NCBI GenBank assembly: GCA_963784995.1
Contig: CAWATZ010000004.1
Coordinates: forward strand, 186,001 to 250,000
From: CAWATZ01 sp963784995
Lineage (GTDB): Bacteria; Planctomycetota; Planctomycetia; Gemmatales; Gemmataceae
Reading direction: 5' to 3'
DNA length: 64,000 nt
The notes below the pieces were generated by a model, which saw only the letters and a list, made by a program, of their open reading frames with translations, did no database searches and had not been told where the DNA came from. Shown piece after piece: positions 26,238 through 35,344 of the stretch. Every line of letters begins with the position of its first letter. Within the stretch, counting starts at the first letter, position 1. A program made the position numbers and the translations under genes.

Positions 26238-28403
26238 TCACTCCACGGTCTCGGTCTCGCTTTCTTCGCGGGCCGACTGGGTCACGCCGGCTTCCCCGAT
26301 GGTTTCGTGCAGCTTGAGCAGCCCGGCCAGACTCTTGGTGTGCAGGCGGCGGAGCTTGCGGTTGACCTGATGGAACTGTCCCAGGAACTTGTTGATCCAT
26401 TCCCCGAGCCTCGACGAGCGCAAGGAGCGGATCAGCTTTTTGGGCAGGAGGAACTGACGCAGCGACTCGCCGGTCGGCATGTTTGGCAGGGAGGGGAAAG
26501 AGTGTTCCTCGCTCACCTCAATCACAGCCTTCAGGGAGCGGTGCGCATCATCCAGCACCTCGAGCATGGCGAAGAAAAGGTCGGAACTGATGCTGCCGCC
26601 TGACGAGAAGAGAATGGCCGTCACCTGGTTGACCGGTTCTTCATGCTCGCGAATCTTCCGCCACAGGCGGATCAGCAGGAAATGGAAGCGGTAGCGCTCG
26701 AGCAGTTCGTCCACCCACTCCCGCGAAAGGCGGCGGGCCAGTTCGTAATAGGTGAGGAACACCTTCTGGTCGAATTCCTCGCACCACTTCAGGTCGGCTT
26801 TCAGCTCGTCCTGCACCTGGCGCAGCAGCTTGCGGGCGGACTTGCGCTTGTACAATTCGCCCCGGAACTCGAAACGCTTGCGCTTGAGGATCAGGCGGCG
26901 CTCGACCAGCCCGCGCAGCAGCCACTCCTCCTCGAAGTGGCGGTTGAGTTCCAAGGCAAAGCGGTGGACTTCGTCGCTGAACATCTCCTGGTGATTGCGG
27001 ACGAGCCTGTCCAGAGGATTGAGCCGGTTGCGCTCCTTGCAGGTCCAATCGTCCAGCTCGAAGACGGTTAGGAAACGCTGATCGTAGTAAGCGCCGTATT
27101 TGGGCGCGAAGGAGGCTTCCTCGTATTCGACGTCGATGAACTTCTGGACCTCTTCCGGGGTGAGGAGCGGCGTTTGCTTGGGCACCTCGAAGACCGCGCG
27201 GTAAAAACGGCGCGAGACCAGCTCGCGCAGGTCCTCGGCGTGGTGGAAGAGGATCCAAGGCGAGCGCTCATCGTACTCGGTGCGCAGGTAGTAGCACTTG
27301 GCGTTCTCCTCGCGGTCGAAGTTGGAGGGGTGGTCGTCCCACATCCCCGCCTGGTCGCCGTCGTCATCGCGAAAGATCTGGACGGTCTTGCGGCGGTCGT
27401 CCGGCAGCTGTGGGGTGGCCCCCTGGAAGAGATCGTCGTGCAGGCGGCGCAGGTGCCCGCCGGCGCGGCGCTGGTGCATGAAGATGTCGCACGAGTGCAG
27501 ATCGTGGTCGCGGGCGGTAGCCAGGTCGAGGACCGTCTGCTCCAGGCACTCCTGGCCCCAGTACGACTTGTAAAGCAGCGAGGGGACCGCGTCCGAACCG
27601 GCGACGCTGACCGCCACCAGGTCGGCGTGGAACTCCATCTCGCGGGCCAGGGTGAAGTGCAGCCGCAGCACCAGCGTGAACACCTGGCCCAGCAGCCAGT
27701 TCATCCCGAACACGATCCAGTACAGGGGGGCGACCAGCCGCCAGGCCGAGGAGGCGTAGGCCAGCTCGAGGGCCCGGTCGATGAAGTCCCGGCCGGCAAT
27801 GACGTTGGCGACGATGCTCATGGCCAGGCGGACCCAGGGGGCCGACTTTTGCCGGAACTGGGTGAAGTGGCCGAACTCGTGGGCCAGCAAGGCCTTGAAT
27901 TCCGTCAGGTTGATGACGTTGAGCAGGCCCAGGCCGATGATCAGGCGCAGCTTCGGTGTGGCGAACAGGCCGGCCAGTGAGACGTCCGTGCCGGCGGCGG
28001 CGTTCACCTCGTGGTTGACGTAGACCTCGTCGGGCTCCGGGGCGCCGGTCTCCTCGCACACCTTGCGGAGGAACTTGAACAGACGGGGATGCTCTTCCTC
28101 CTCGATGCGTGTCTCGTTGCCCTTCATGGCCGAGCGCCGGCGGAACAGGTTTTTCAGCAGGAACAGGGTGACCAGGAGGAACAGGAGGATGCCCGGCAGC
28201 CCCAGCACCGCCGGCAGCCAGCCGCGCACCAGCAGCACGATCACGAGGACGCAGCCCAGGACCATGCTCAGGTAAATCAGGAAAAACAACAGCAGCGAGG
28301 CGATCACCAGGTTGACGTGCCGGTGGAACCTCGGCCCGGGCTCGACAAGTTCCTCGGGCACCTTCCTGGGACTGAGGGGGTAGTAATTCTTGGGTTCGTC
28401 CAT
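26238..28403 (-). CDS. Large M48-family membrane metallopeptidase
   Basis: 721 aa from ATG 28403. Two to three N-terminal membrane helices precede the catalytic zone, with LLAHEFGHFTQFR (HExxH near residue 173) and the third zinc ligand in LAREMEFHADLVAVSVAG. Helices surround the active site, as in HtpX/Ste24-type M48 peptidases. A long C-terminal charged region of over 400 residues is unusual for the family and contains no motif recognised. It would degrade or process membrane proteins. The coding sequence is intact. The upstream 56 bases are an AT-rich inverted repeat, so the promoter must lie within or beyond it. A degraded copy of its last 18 codons is found at 22889-22950. Confidence 0.88.
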   Translation of the reverse strand: MDEPKNYYPLSPRKVPEELVEPGPRFHRHVNLVIASLLLFFLIYLSMVLGCVLVIVLLVRGWLPAVLGLPGILLFLLVTLFLLKNLFRRRSAMKGNETRIEEEEHPRLFKFLRKVCEETGAPEPDEVYVNHEVNAAAGTDVSLAGLFATPKLRLIIGLGLLNVINLTEFKALLAHEFGHFTQFRQKSAPWVRLAMSIVANVIAGRDFIDRALELAYASSAWRLVAPLYWIVFGMNWLLGQVFTLVLRLHFTLAREMEFHADLVAVSVAGSDAVPSLLYKSYWGQECLEQTVLDLATARDHDLHSCDIFMHQRRAGGHLRRLHDDLFQGATPQLPDDRRKTVQIFRDDDGDQAGMWDDHPSNFDREENAKCYYLRTEYDERSPWILFHHAEDLRELVSRRFYRAVFEVPKQTPLLTPEEVQKFIDVEYEEASFAPKYGAYYDQRFLTVFELDDWTCKERNRLNPLDRLVRNHQEMFSDEVHRFALELNRHFEEEWLLRGLVERRLILKRKRFEFRGELYKRKSARKLLRQVQDELKADLKWCEEFDQKVFLTYYELARRLSREWVDELLERYRFHFLLIRLWRKIREHEEPVNQVTAILFSSGGSISSDLFFAMLEVLDDAHRSLKAVIEVSEEHSFPSLPNMPTGESLRQFLLPKKLIRSLRSSRLGEWINKFLGQFHQVNRKLRRLHTKSLAGLLKLHETIGEAGVTQSAREESETETVE

Positions 28404-28459
28404 GTTCGTGGTTCGTAATTCGTAATTCGTAATTCGTAATTCGAGTTGCGAATTACGAA
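28404..28459. repeat. AT-rich inverted repeat of gtaattc units
   Basis: Four or more tandem gtaattc units are followed by complementary cgaattacgaat. The element fills the entire 56 bases between two minus-strand genes, just after the stop of the NPCBM gene and just before the M48 peptidase start. Confidence 0.88.
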
Positions 28460-29632
28460 TCAGGGCTGCACGTAAAGGCGCGGCTCGAGCCAGACGGGGT
28501 GCTGAAAGGCCCTGCCCTTCAGCGTGTAACCGCGCAGCTCGAGGACCTTGGCCCCGCTGACGTTGACCGTGCAGGAATCGCACTCGCCCCGGACACTCAG
28601 GACCCGGGAGACCGCCACCGTTTTGCCGTCCAGAAGCACCGCGAACTGAAACGTCTCCTGGTTGGCGGGACCATTACTCGAATCGTTGATGGCGACCCAG
28701 GCCTTGAAGTGCCGCGCTCCGGGAGGAAGGACGTACTGGACCGCGCAATAGCTGTGCGCCGGGCCGCAAAGGCCCAGCCCCTTGGGCGCGGCGCGGCCCT
28801 GGACCTGGATTACGTTGTTGGCGCGGTTGCCGACCTGGCCGTTCTTGCCGAAGCGCTGGTCCGGGGCAGCGGTCACCACTTCGGCGAGGTCGGCAAGGTA
28901 AACAACCTTGAGGTTCTTGTTCTGGGCCTGCCAGACTTGTTCCGCCAGCGTCTTCTCGAACCAGGGGCGTTGGGGCGCGCCGTCGAAACCGAAGCTGGCC
29001 AGGCCGTTCTGACGGGACAGGTTGCCGAGGGGTTGCTGCCCGAAGGCGGGGTTCTGGTTCAGACGAGGGACAGACTGCCGGCCGGCGAACGGGCCGAGGT
29101 CGCGCCTGGGCGGTTGCGAGAAGGCCGCCAGGAACACCAGCACGACCAGCAGGCAGGTGGTGAGGGTGGCGACGCCCGCCGCGCCGAGCACCAGCATGCC
29201 GGAATAGTCTCCCGCCGCCTCGCGTTCCCGCATTTTCTCCAGGTTGACGCGATCCGGCAGGTAGACCAGGCCCCGGCGCTGCCTGGCCCTGGAAGGGCTC
29301 TCGTCCTGGTAGTCCCCTTTTTCGTGAGGGGGTGGACTGATCGCGATGCTGAAGCGGGCGGTCAGGCTGATCGGCTCTTCGCTGCTGGCCGGCTCATCGC
29401 TTTCGTCGGGCTCTCCGAGGATGCGAATCGGCGCTTCCGACGCTGCCGCCGGCTTGTGCCGCGGACGCACCGAATCCCAGGCATCCTCCTCCTCCGAGCG
29501 TTTCATGATCCGCGGCGGGTAGGTCGCCACGAACCGCCGCCTGCAGTCGCTGCACTTCACTTCGCGTCCCCAGGCCGATTCCAGAAACGACTGCGGCTTG
29601 TTGCAGTGAGGGCAGCACAAATCGAGCGACAT
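28460..29632 (-). CDS. Zinc-ribbon, single-pass membrane protein with C-terminal NPCBM domain
   Basis: 390 aa from ATG 29632. The N-terminus holds a zinc ribbon (CCPHCNKPQSF and VKCSDCRRRF). A charged linker follows, then one membrane helix (VATLTTCLLVVLVFLAAF), a linker, and a beta-sandwich with CAVQYVLPPGARHFKAWVAI, FQFAVLLDGKTVAVSRVLS and VNVSGAKVLELR. The last part matches NPCBM-type domains, which bind carbohydrate outside the cell. Zinc ribbon inside, NPCBM outside is a common planctomycete arrangement. The gene ends at the AT-rich repeat upstream of the M48 peptidase on the same strand, so the two may be co-transcribed. Confidence 0.75.
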   Translation of the reverse strand: MSLDLCCPHCNKPQSFLESAWGREVKCSDCRRRFVATYPPRIMKRSEEEDAWDSVRPRHKPAAASEAPIRILGEPDESDEPASSEEPISLTARFSIAISPPPHEKGDYQDESPSRARQRRGLVYLPDRVNLEKMREREAAGDYSGMLVLGAAGVATLTTCLLVVLVFLAAFSQPPRRDLGPFAGRQSVPRLNQNPAFGQQPLGNLSRQNGLASFGFDGAPQRPWFEKTLAEQVWQAQNKNLKVVYLADLAEVVTAAPDQRFGKNGQVGNRANNVIQVQGRAAPKGLGLCGPAHSYCAVQYVLPPGARHFKAWVAINDSSNGPANQETFQFAVLLDGKTVAVSRVLSVRGECDSCTVNVSGAKVLELRGYTLKGRAFQHPVWLEPRLYVQP

Positions 29633-29816
29633 GGCGATCCTATCCGGCAAGCGGTTCCTGAAGCATGCGGTTGGAATTTCCCTCGATCATTCCAGCAGCA
29701 GCAGTTGACCCTGTCAAGCAGAATCTCCGCGGGTCGGTCGGTTTGCCCCACCTCTTCTGGACCCCTCCGAACTCTTCAGCGAGGTCCATGCACCAGGAGA
29801 ACGTCTGGCTGGGCGC

Positions 29817-31755
29817 TCACGACTTGGTTCGCTTCTTCCCTCCCGAGTCGGCCCACTCGAAGCTGTCGCACTCTCGGTCGCTGCAAGTCAGGAACAGCCG
29901 GCCCTTGTTGGGCCCTTCCTTGCGCACGCGCAAGGCCCGGCGGGCCTTGCCGCAGTGCGCGCACGGGGTCGCCCGGGCCTGGAGGTCGGCAAGCTCCTTG
30001 TCGGCAGCAGCGGCCGGCGCGGCAGGCTTCTCCTCCGCGGATTTGGTCTTCTTCCGGCCCTTCTTCGGCGCGGACGACTCGGCTGGCTGCTCGTCCTCGA
30101 CGACAACCCCGTCGAAGCGCAGGTCCTTCAGAGCGAAGAACTCCGAGCTGGTGTCCTTGCTGTCGGCGAGCCCCTTGGGGAACCACCGGAGTTTGTAACT
30201 GCCCCCCGGCTGCAGTCGGTGTTCGACGGCGATGGTGGCGGTGCTGCCGGAGTTGCCGTTATTCACGGTCAGCGGCTTGCCGAGGTTGGCGGAGGGGGGC
30301 GCCGGCGGAGCTTTCGCCGCCTTCGATCTGCAACTGCACCTGGTAGCCGCCCTGGGTGGGGTAGCCCGGGTTGTGGTTGTGGAAATGCTGGAACGTCACC
30401 CGCGTGAGGAGCACCGGCCGGGTGACAGTCAGCCAGACGAACAGGTCATTGGTGCCGAACTGACGGATGAGGAACACCGTTCCAAGCGAGCCCCACTTTT
30501 CCGCCGGCCCACCGCCTGTCTGCGAGACGAAGCCGCTGATCAGCTTCGGGTCCGATGGGATGCCGACGGCAATGGACACGCCATTCAGGCTCATGGCGTT
30601 CTCGAAATCCCAGAACAGCAGCGGCGCCGACCCCGGAGGGGCGGTGGCCGCGGTTTCACCGGGCGCTTCCGCTTCGTCCTCGTCCTCCTCGTTCTCCTCA
30701 CTGCTGTCCTTGATCGCCAGCGGACCGGACCGGTCGAGGTCGGCCGACTCCAGGTCCCAGACGACGATGCGCCCGCCCTCGCCGCCGGCAACGCAGGTGC
30801 AACCGTCGGGGCTGAAGGCCAGCGCCCCGATCTTGCCGATCTTCCAGTCTCTGGCTGTCGAGCCGACCTTCTCCTTCCCGGTTGCCGCATCCCACAAGCG
30901 GATGACGCCCTGGGCATCGGCGGTGGCGAGGGTGGTGCCGTCGTGGCTGAAGGCGACCGCCGTGGCCGCCTTGTGGCCCTTGAGGGTGTAAGCCCGGGTG
31001 GGCTCGAACTCTTCCTCGTCCGCATCCTCGTCCGCTTCCGACCGGTCGGGGACTGCATAGACGGCGACGGCGCGCCCTTCGGCGACGCACAGCAGCCGGC
31101 CGTCCGGGCTGAACGCCAGGCCGCGGACCGGCCCGCGGGACTTGCTGCCGAGGTAGCCGCCCCAGTCGTTGCGGTACTCGTTGACGATGGAGCAATCGCC
31201 GTTGGCGTGGGACAGGATCGACAGGTTTGACGGAGCGATGGCCAGGAACTCGCCGTCCGCTCCTCCCTCGGCGATGCAGAAGGTCGAGGCAATCGGCTGG
31301 TCGAGCGGACCGGCCAGAGCGTTGGTGACGTCCCAGCCGAGGGTGCTGCCGTTGGTGCTCGCCTGGAGGAACTTACCGTCGGGGGCGAAGGCGATGGCAT
31401 AGAAGCGTTCGCCCTGCTCCTCCTCCCTGTTCTCCACGCCCGCGAACGGGCGGCGGAGCACGGGCTTTTGCTGTGCCCGTTCCAGATAGAGGTGGAGGCC
31501 GTCGCCGTCGCGCTGGAAGCAGGCGAACTCCCGCAGGTCGGGAGAGAGGGCGGGCGCCGGATCGCCTTCCCCGACGGACAGGTCCTTCCGCAAGAGTTCG
31601 CGGCCATCGGCCAGGTTCAGCCAGCGCACCGAGTGGCAGGCTCCCTCCGTGCCCACCACCACGGCCAGAACGTTGCCCTCCGGCCAGGCCGCGATCGCCA
31701 GCCGCCGGATTGTGCCCCCGTTCGGTTTCTGCCCGGTCAGCTCAATGACGCGCAC
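29817..31755 (-). CDS. WD40-repeat protein with NPCBM-like and GRF-type zinc finger regions (one frameshift)
   Basis: Blades such as FYAIAFAPDGKFL, VRGLAFSPDGRLL, ATAVAFSHDGTTLATADAQ and IGALAFSPDGCTCVAGGEGG form a cytosolic propeller. A beta-rich stretch (FWDFENAMSLNGVSIAVG, FLIRQFGTNDLFVWLTVT) follows. At a run of six identical bases (30294-30299) the phase changes. The continuation SANLGKPLTVNNGNSGS then leads to a C-terminal cysteine motif CAHCGKARRALRVR ... FLTCSDRECDSFEWAD, resembling a GRF zinc finger. The whole chain would be about 645 aa. GTG 31755 starts the conserved part. The homopolymer location suggests a sequencing indel. Function is unknown, probably protein or nucleic-acid interaction. 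Confidence 0.75.
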
Positions 31756-31908
31756 GGTTGCTCCCTTGTTGAGTGATTGACGTCGCCGGAATTCTCGCTT
31801 CAAACTAGCGGGAAACGCACCGCTTGCACAGGTCAGCAGGTTCCGAGGAACGATTGAGCAAGCTCTGGATGGCGTTGGTCTCGGTCCGAGCTGGTGGTCA
31901 AAGGGCTT

Positions 31909-31974
31909 TTGGATACGTGAGAGCAATGTTTGCCTGGCTGGCACGCGGTGTGCTGCGCATTCTCACGTATCCAA
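31909..31974. repeat. 14-base perfect inverted repeat with 38-base loop
   Basis: ttggatacgtgaga (31909-31922) and tctcacgtatccaa (31961-31974) are exact complements. The loop is GC-rich. It lies between divergent genes (WD40 protein and AhpD-like protein), so it could be an operator or one of the scattered repeat elements. Confidence 0.85.
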
Positions 31975-32062
31975 TTTCGAGGGAGGCACAGATGGTGCGC
32001 TGGCCCTGAAGCACTTCCTGGAAAGCCACAAACGATGAGACCGGAGTGAAAGGAAGAACACC

Positions 32063-32530
32063 ATGCAATCCCGAATCGACTATGACAAGATCGCCCCCGA
32101 TGCCGTCAAGGCGCTGCTGGGGCTGGAGGCCTACCTGCGCCGCTGCGGTCTGGAGCCGGGTCTGCTCGACCTGGTCAAGCTGCGTGCTTCCCAGATCAAT
32201 GGCTGTGCCTACTGCATCGACATGCACACCAAGGACGCCAGGGCCAGGGGTGAAACCGAGCAGCGGCTGTTCACCCTTGCCGTCTGGCGGGAAGCGCCCT
32301 TCTTCACCGACCGGGAATGCGCGGCCCTGTCCTGGACCGAAGCGGTGACGGAGGTGGCGTGTACCCACGTTCCCGATGCGGTTTATGAACAGGCGCGCCG
32401 GCATTTCAGCGAGAAGGAGCTGGTTGATCTGACGGTCGCAGTTATCGCCATCAATAGCTGGAACCGGCTCGCGATCAGTTTTCGGATGGTCCCGGGGACG
32501 TACCAGCCCGCGCACCACGGAGCGAAATGA
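32063..32530 (+). CDS. AhpD/carboxymuconolactone decarboxylase-family alkylhydroperoxidase
   Basis: 155 aa, usual size for the family. It contains the redox pair INGCAYCIDMHTKDAR with CxxC and downstream His, typical of AhpD-like peroxidases, and ALSWTEAVTEV and ELVDLTVAVIAINSWNRLAI. These proteins reduce hydroperoxides or feed electrons to peroxiredoxins. GGAAG lies 9-13 bases before ATG 32063. The next redox protein, the peroxiredoxin-kinase at 33834, is 1.3 kb away with one gene between on the other strand, so a functional link is only suggestive. All key residues are present. Confidence 0.9.
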   Translation: MQSRIDYDKIAPDAVKALLGLEAYLRRCGLEPGLLDLVKLRASQINGCAYCIDMHTKDARARGETEQRLFTLAVWREAPFFTDRECAALSWTEAVTEVACTHVPDAVYEQARRHFSEKELVDLTVAVIAINSWNRLAISFRMVPGTYQPAHHGAK

Positions 32531-32536
32531 GACTGG

Positions 32537-32599
32537 AAAAGGTGGCAGGAGCCAATATTACAATTCTAATAATCGTAATATTGGCTCCTGCCATCTTTT
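32537..32599. repeat. 25-base inverted repeat with one wobble, AT-rich loop
   Basis: Arms 32537-32561 and 32575-32599 pair over 25 bases, with one G/T position that would be a wobble pair in RNA. The 13-base loop is AT-only apart from two C. It ends with a short T-run (tctttt) and lies between the convergent AhpD-like gene and the next minus-strand gene, so it is also a good terminator candidate. Confidence 0.9.
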
Positions 32600-32603
32600 C
32601 TCT

Positions 32604-33623
32604 TCAGGTTGGGTCGTTCTTCGGCGGGGTTCCTTGCTCGGGAAGGCGGCGCAAGCGTTCGCGCTCTTCCGGCGAGAGCGCCGCCCATACCTGTTCCAAA
32701 CCCACAGCCTCGACCGCCTCCTTGACGCCAACGGCCTCGACCGCCTCCTTGACGCCAACGGCCTCGACCGCCTCCTTGACGCCAACGGCCTCGACCGCCT
32801 CCTTGACGCCAACGGCCTCGACGACCTCCTTGACGCCAACGGCCTCGACCGCCTCCTTGACACCGACCTCTTCCAGGAAACGCTTGAGGCCACCGGTTTC
32901 CTTGAGATAATCCGCCAGCGGACGAAAATCGAGAGTGAGCGGACCTTGTTGCTGAGTCGCCATCTGTGAGATCTCCCGCCAAAGTGCCGGTTCGTGGATG
33001 AACAACCAGGGACCATAGTTGGGCCACAGGGCCGGCTCCGCCTGCAACACCGTCTTGACTGTCCCCTTGTCCGCATCGGCAACGCCGGCAAGGACGTGCA
33101 GTGGCAGGCTTTCCCGCTCCACCTCGAGCTCCCGGGTGCTGACCAGGAACAGCGGATGGCTGAACACGCTGGCCTGCCACAGGCCGGCCGTCACCTGCAT
33201 CAGGCCCGGCAAATGCCAAGGCGCTTCGGCCAGGAAACGCCCCCCGAGGTGGTTGACCAGATACCAGAACGAAACGTCCGGGTAGTCCACGTCCGGGTGG
33301 GCCCCCTGCCCTTCTTCGTCGCCACGCCGGCGCTCCCTCTGCTGAAGCTCGTTGAGCCGGCGATGGATGCCAAACCCCAGCTCGATCAGGGCGTGCAGTT
33401 CGTCGAAGCGGGCCGAGACTGTCGGGCCCTTGTATTCCAACACGTTCCAGAGCGTCAAGTGCGACCACAGGCCGTGGAAGGGCGGCTGGCCCGCCGCCGC
33501 CTTGCGCAACAGGACGATGTCCGACGAGCGCGGCATGTCCCCGACCGTCTGCCCGGTGCGGACCTCGTAGTGGCTTTCCATCAGCGGCCGCAACAGGTGC
33601 GCGAAGATCGGGTGCCACTGCAT
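32604..33623 (-). CDS. Hypothetical protein, nuclease-like core with C-terminal 9-residue repeats
   Basis: 339 aa. The N-terminal part (HPIFAHLLRPLMESHYEV, DIVLLRK, LWSHLTLWNVLEYKGP) has the spacing of a PD-(D/E)XK core: Asp in SSDIVLL, then the E-x-K pair in NVLEYKGP. This suggests a nuclease-like fold of the Rpn/YhgA-associated kind often found in planctomycetes; activity is inferred. The C-terminus has six copies of a 9-residue unit VGVKEAVEA encoded by a 27-base tandem repeat, forming a probable amphipathic helix, then a short charged tail. ATG 33623 starts the conserved part. It is divergent from the peroxiredoxin-kinase gene, sharing a 210-base upstream region. Confidence 0.65.
   Translation of the reverse strand: MQWHPIFAHLLRPLMESHYEVRTGQTVGDMPRSSDIVLLRKAAAGQPPFHGLWSHLTLWNVLEYKGPTVSARFDELHALIELGFGIHRRLNELQQRERRRGDEEGQGAHPDVDYPDVSFWYLVNHLGGRFLAEAPWHLPGLMQVTAGLWQASVFSHPLFLVSTRELEVERESLPLHVLAGVADADKGTVKTVLQAEPALWPNYGPWLFIHEPALWREISQMATQQQGPLTLDFRPLADYLKETGGLKRFLEEVGVKEAVEAVGVKEVVEAVGVKEAVEAVGVKEAVEAVGVKEAVEAVGVKEAVEAVGLEQVWAALSPEERERLRRLPEQGTPPKNDPT
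32706..32868. repeat. 27-base tandem repeat within the nuclease-like gene
   Basis: About six units with core cctccttgacgccaacgg. The period of 27 preserves the reading frame and yields 9-residue repeats (VGVKEAVEA). Units are nearly identical, with one ga/cc-type variant (EVVEA), so the array is young and copy number may vary between strains. Confidence 0.93.
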
Positions 33624-33833
33624 CCGCTGTCCTCCTCTTCGCCGGCAGGATTCACGCCCAGATTATTGTACGGGTTTGGCGTCGCTGCCGGAAGCGCGGA
33701 CCTGGTGCGCCCGCTGGTCGCGAAGGGCGAGAGACCGGTCGGGCCTGGGCTGCTTCCGTTGGGCGCCTGGTCGTGCTGGACTGCTACCGAGCGTCCGATA
33801 CAAGAACAAGAGGCCCGTTGAGCCCCTGGAGCA

Positions 33834-35205
33834 ATGATGACGATGCGTGGCGCAATGGTTGGCACCCGAGCCCCGAACTTCTCTCTGCTTTGCACCGAAG
33901 GGTCTGCCTCCGGGCGGAGGCAGGTCTCCCTGGACGACTACCTGGACCGCTGGCTGCTGCTGCTGTTCTACCCCCGCGACTTCTCCCTGATCTGACCGAC
34001 CGAGCTGACCGCGGTCGGCGGTCGGATCGCGGAGTTCCGCGACAGGGGCTGTGACGTGCTGGGGGTCAGCACCGATTCGGTCGCGACTCACGAACGGTGG
34101 CTGACGACTTCCCCGACCGATGGCGGCCTGGGCGGGCTGAACTTCCCCCTGGCCGGCGACGAGGACGGCGCTGCTAGCCGGGCTTACGGGGTGTATCTGG
34201 AACGGCAGCGCGTGGCCCTGCGCGGGCTGTTCCTCATCGACCCCAACGGCGTCCTGCAATACCAGGTGGTTCACAGCCTGACAGTGGGGCGGAACACCGA
34301 AGAGGTGCTGCGCGTGCTCGAAGGGCTGCAGCAGGGCGGGCTGTGCCCGGCCGAGCAGCGGCGCGGCGAGCCGGCGCTGGACGCCAGCCGGGAACTGGGG
34401 CCCAACCGCGTCATCGGCCCCTACCGGATCGAGGCGGTGCTGGGCACCGGCTCGTTCGGCAGCGTCTTCCGCGCTCACGACCTGACGCTGGACCGGGAGG
34501 TGGCCCTGAAAGTCCTCCGCCCCGGCGGTCCGGTGCCCGCCGCTGCCCTGCTGGCCGAGGCGCGGACCGCCGCGGCTGTGAGTCATCCCAACGTGTGCAT
34601 CATCCATGCCGTCGATTCCAGCCAGGGCGCCCCGATGATCGTCATGGAATACGTGGCCGGCCGGCCGCTCTCCCAGCTGATGGCGGAAGGGCCGATGGCT
34701 CCGGCGCAGGCCGCCGTGCTGGGCCGGCAGATCGCGCTGGGGATCGCGGCGGCGCATGCCCAGGGGGTGGTCCACGGCGACGTGAAGCCGGCCAACGTCC
34801 TGGTCACGCCGGCGGACACGGTCAAGGTGGTGGACTTCGGCCTGGCCCGGCGCAGCGCGTTCGCCCGGGCGGGCCGAAGAGACGGTCCTGTGGGACCCCA
34901 GCCCGACCGGCAGCATTTCGGGCACGCCGGCTTACATGGCCCCGGAGCAGGCCCGCGGCGAGCGCGCCACTCCGGCCAGCGACGTCTACTCTCTGGGGGT
35001 GCTGCTGTACGAAATGGTGACCGGCCGGCATGCTCGCACCGGGGACAATGTGCTGGAATTGCTCCATGCGATCGAGCGGGAGGACCTGACGCAGAAGCTG
35101 AACGGGATGCCGGAGCCTTTCGCCGGCATCCTCCGCCTCGCCCTGGCCGTCGCCCCGGCGGAGCGACGGATCAGCATGGAGCAGATCGCGGCACGGCTGG
35201 CATGA
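33834..35205 (+). CDS. Peroxiredoxin-Ser/Thr kinase fusion with in-frame UGA at the peroxidatic position
   Basis: From ATG 33834 the chain reads APNFSLLCTEG and then FYPRDFSLI-UGA-PTELTA. In AhpC/Prx1-type peroxiredoxins this motif is FxPxDFTFVCPTE, so the UGA (33993-33995, codon 54) occupies exactly the peroxidatic Cys position. The same phase continues with RGCDVLGVSTDS, LNFPLAGDEDGAASRAYGV and a resolving-type Cys in GLCPAEQ (171). A protein kinase follows: GPYRIEAVLGTGSFGSVFRA, VALKVLRP, HGDVKPANVLV (HRD replaced by HGD) and KVVDFGLA. One frameshift near 34865-34885 leads to GTPAYMAPEQARGERATP and SDVYSLGVLLYEMVTG. A hairpin at 34027-34042 fits bacterial SECIS spacing. Alternatives are a nonsense mutation or a single-base read error. 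Confidence 0.75.
33993..33995 (+). other. In-frame UGA, candidate selenocysteine codon
   Basis: The TGA replaces the peroxidatic cysteine codon of the peroxiredoxin domain, with the phase open on both sides (33834 to about 34870). A UGA to Sec reading is known in peroxiredoxins of some anaerobic bacteria. No selA, selB, selC or selD is in this window, so the genome-wide machinery is unverified. Confidence 0.5.
34027..34042 (+). promoter_or_regulatory. SECIS-like hairpin downstream of the UGA
   Basis: tcgcgg (34027-34032) pairs with ccgcga (34037-34042) around the 4-base loop agtt. The loop starts 37 bases after the UGA and has G as its second base. From general knowledge, bacterial SECIS elements have an apical loop about 16-37 bases after UGA with a G in the first two loop positions. 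A second hairpin (ccgaccg/cggtcgg) starts directly after the UGA. Confidence 0.4.
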
Positions 35206-35344
35206 GCGGTGCGTCCGGAAGGCGCGGGCTGCTCCTCGGGGGAATAGGGGAACACAACTGCCTGCCTCCAGCATATGATAATCCGCAGGCGCAGGAGAGC
35301 GACCGTGGCTTACCCCAAGGCGATCTGGACACCGGTGATCCTGG

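Noticed and set aside
32706..32868. Possible CRISPR or regulatory array
   Set aside because: It is a translated in-frame repeat with no spacers.
33993..33995. Simple nonsense mutation as the final explanation for the UGA
   Set aside because: Not excluded, but exact coincidence with the peroxidatic Cys position, an open phase on both sides and a nearby hairpin make selenocysteine worth testing first.
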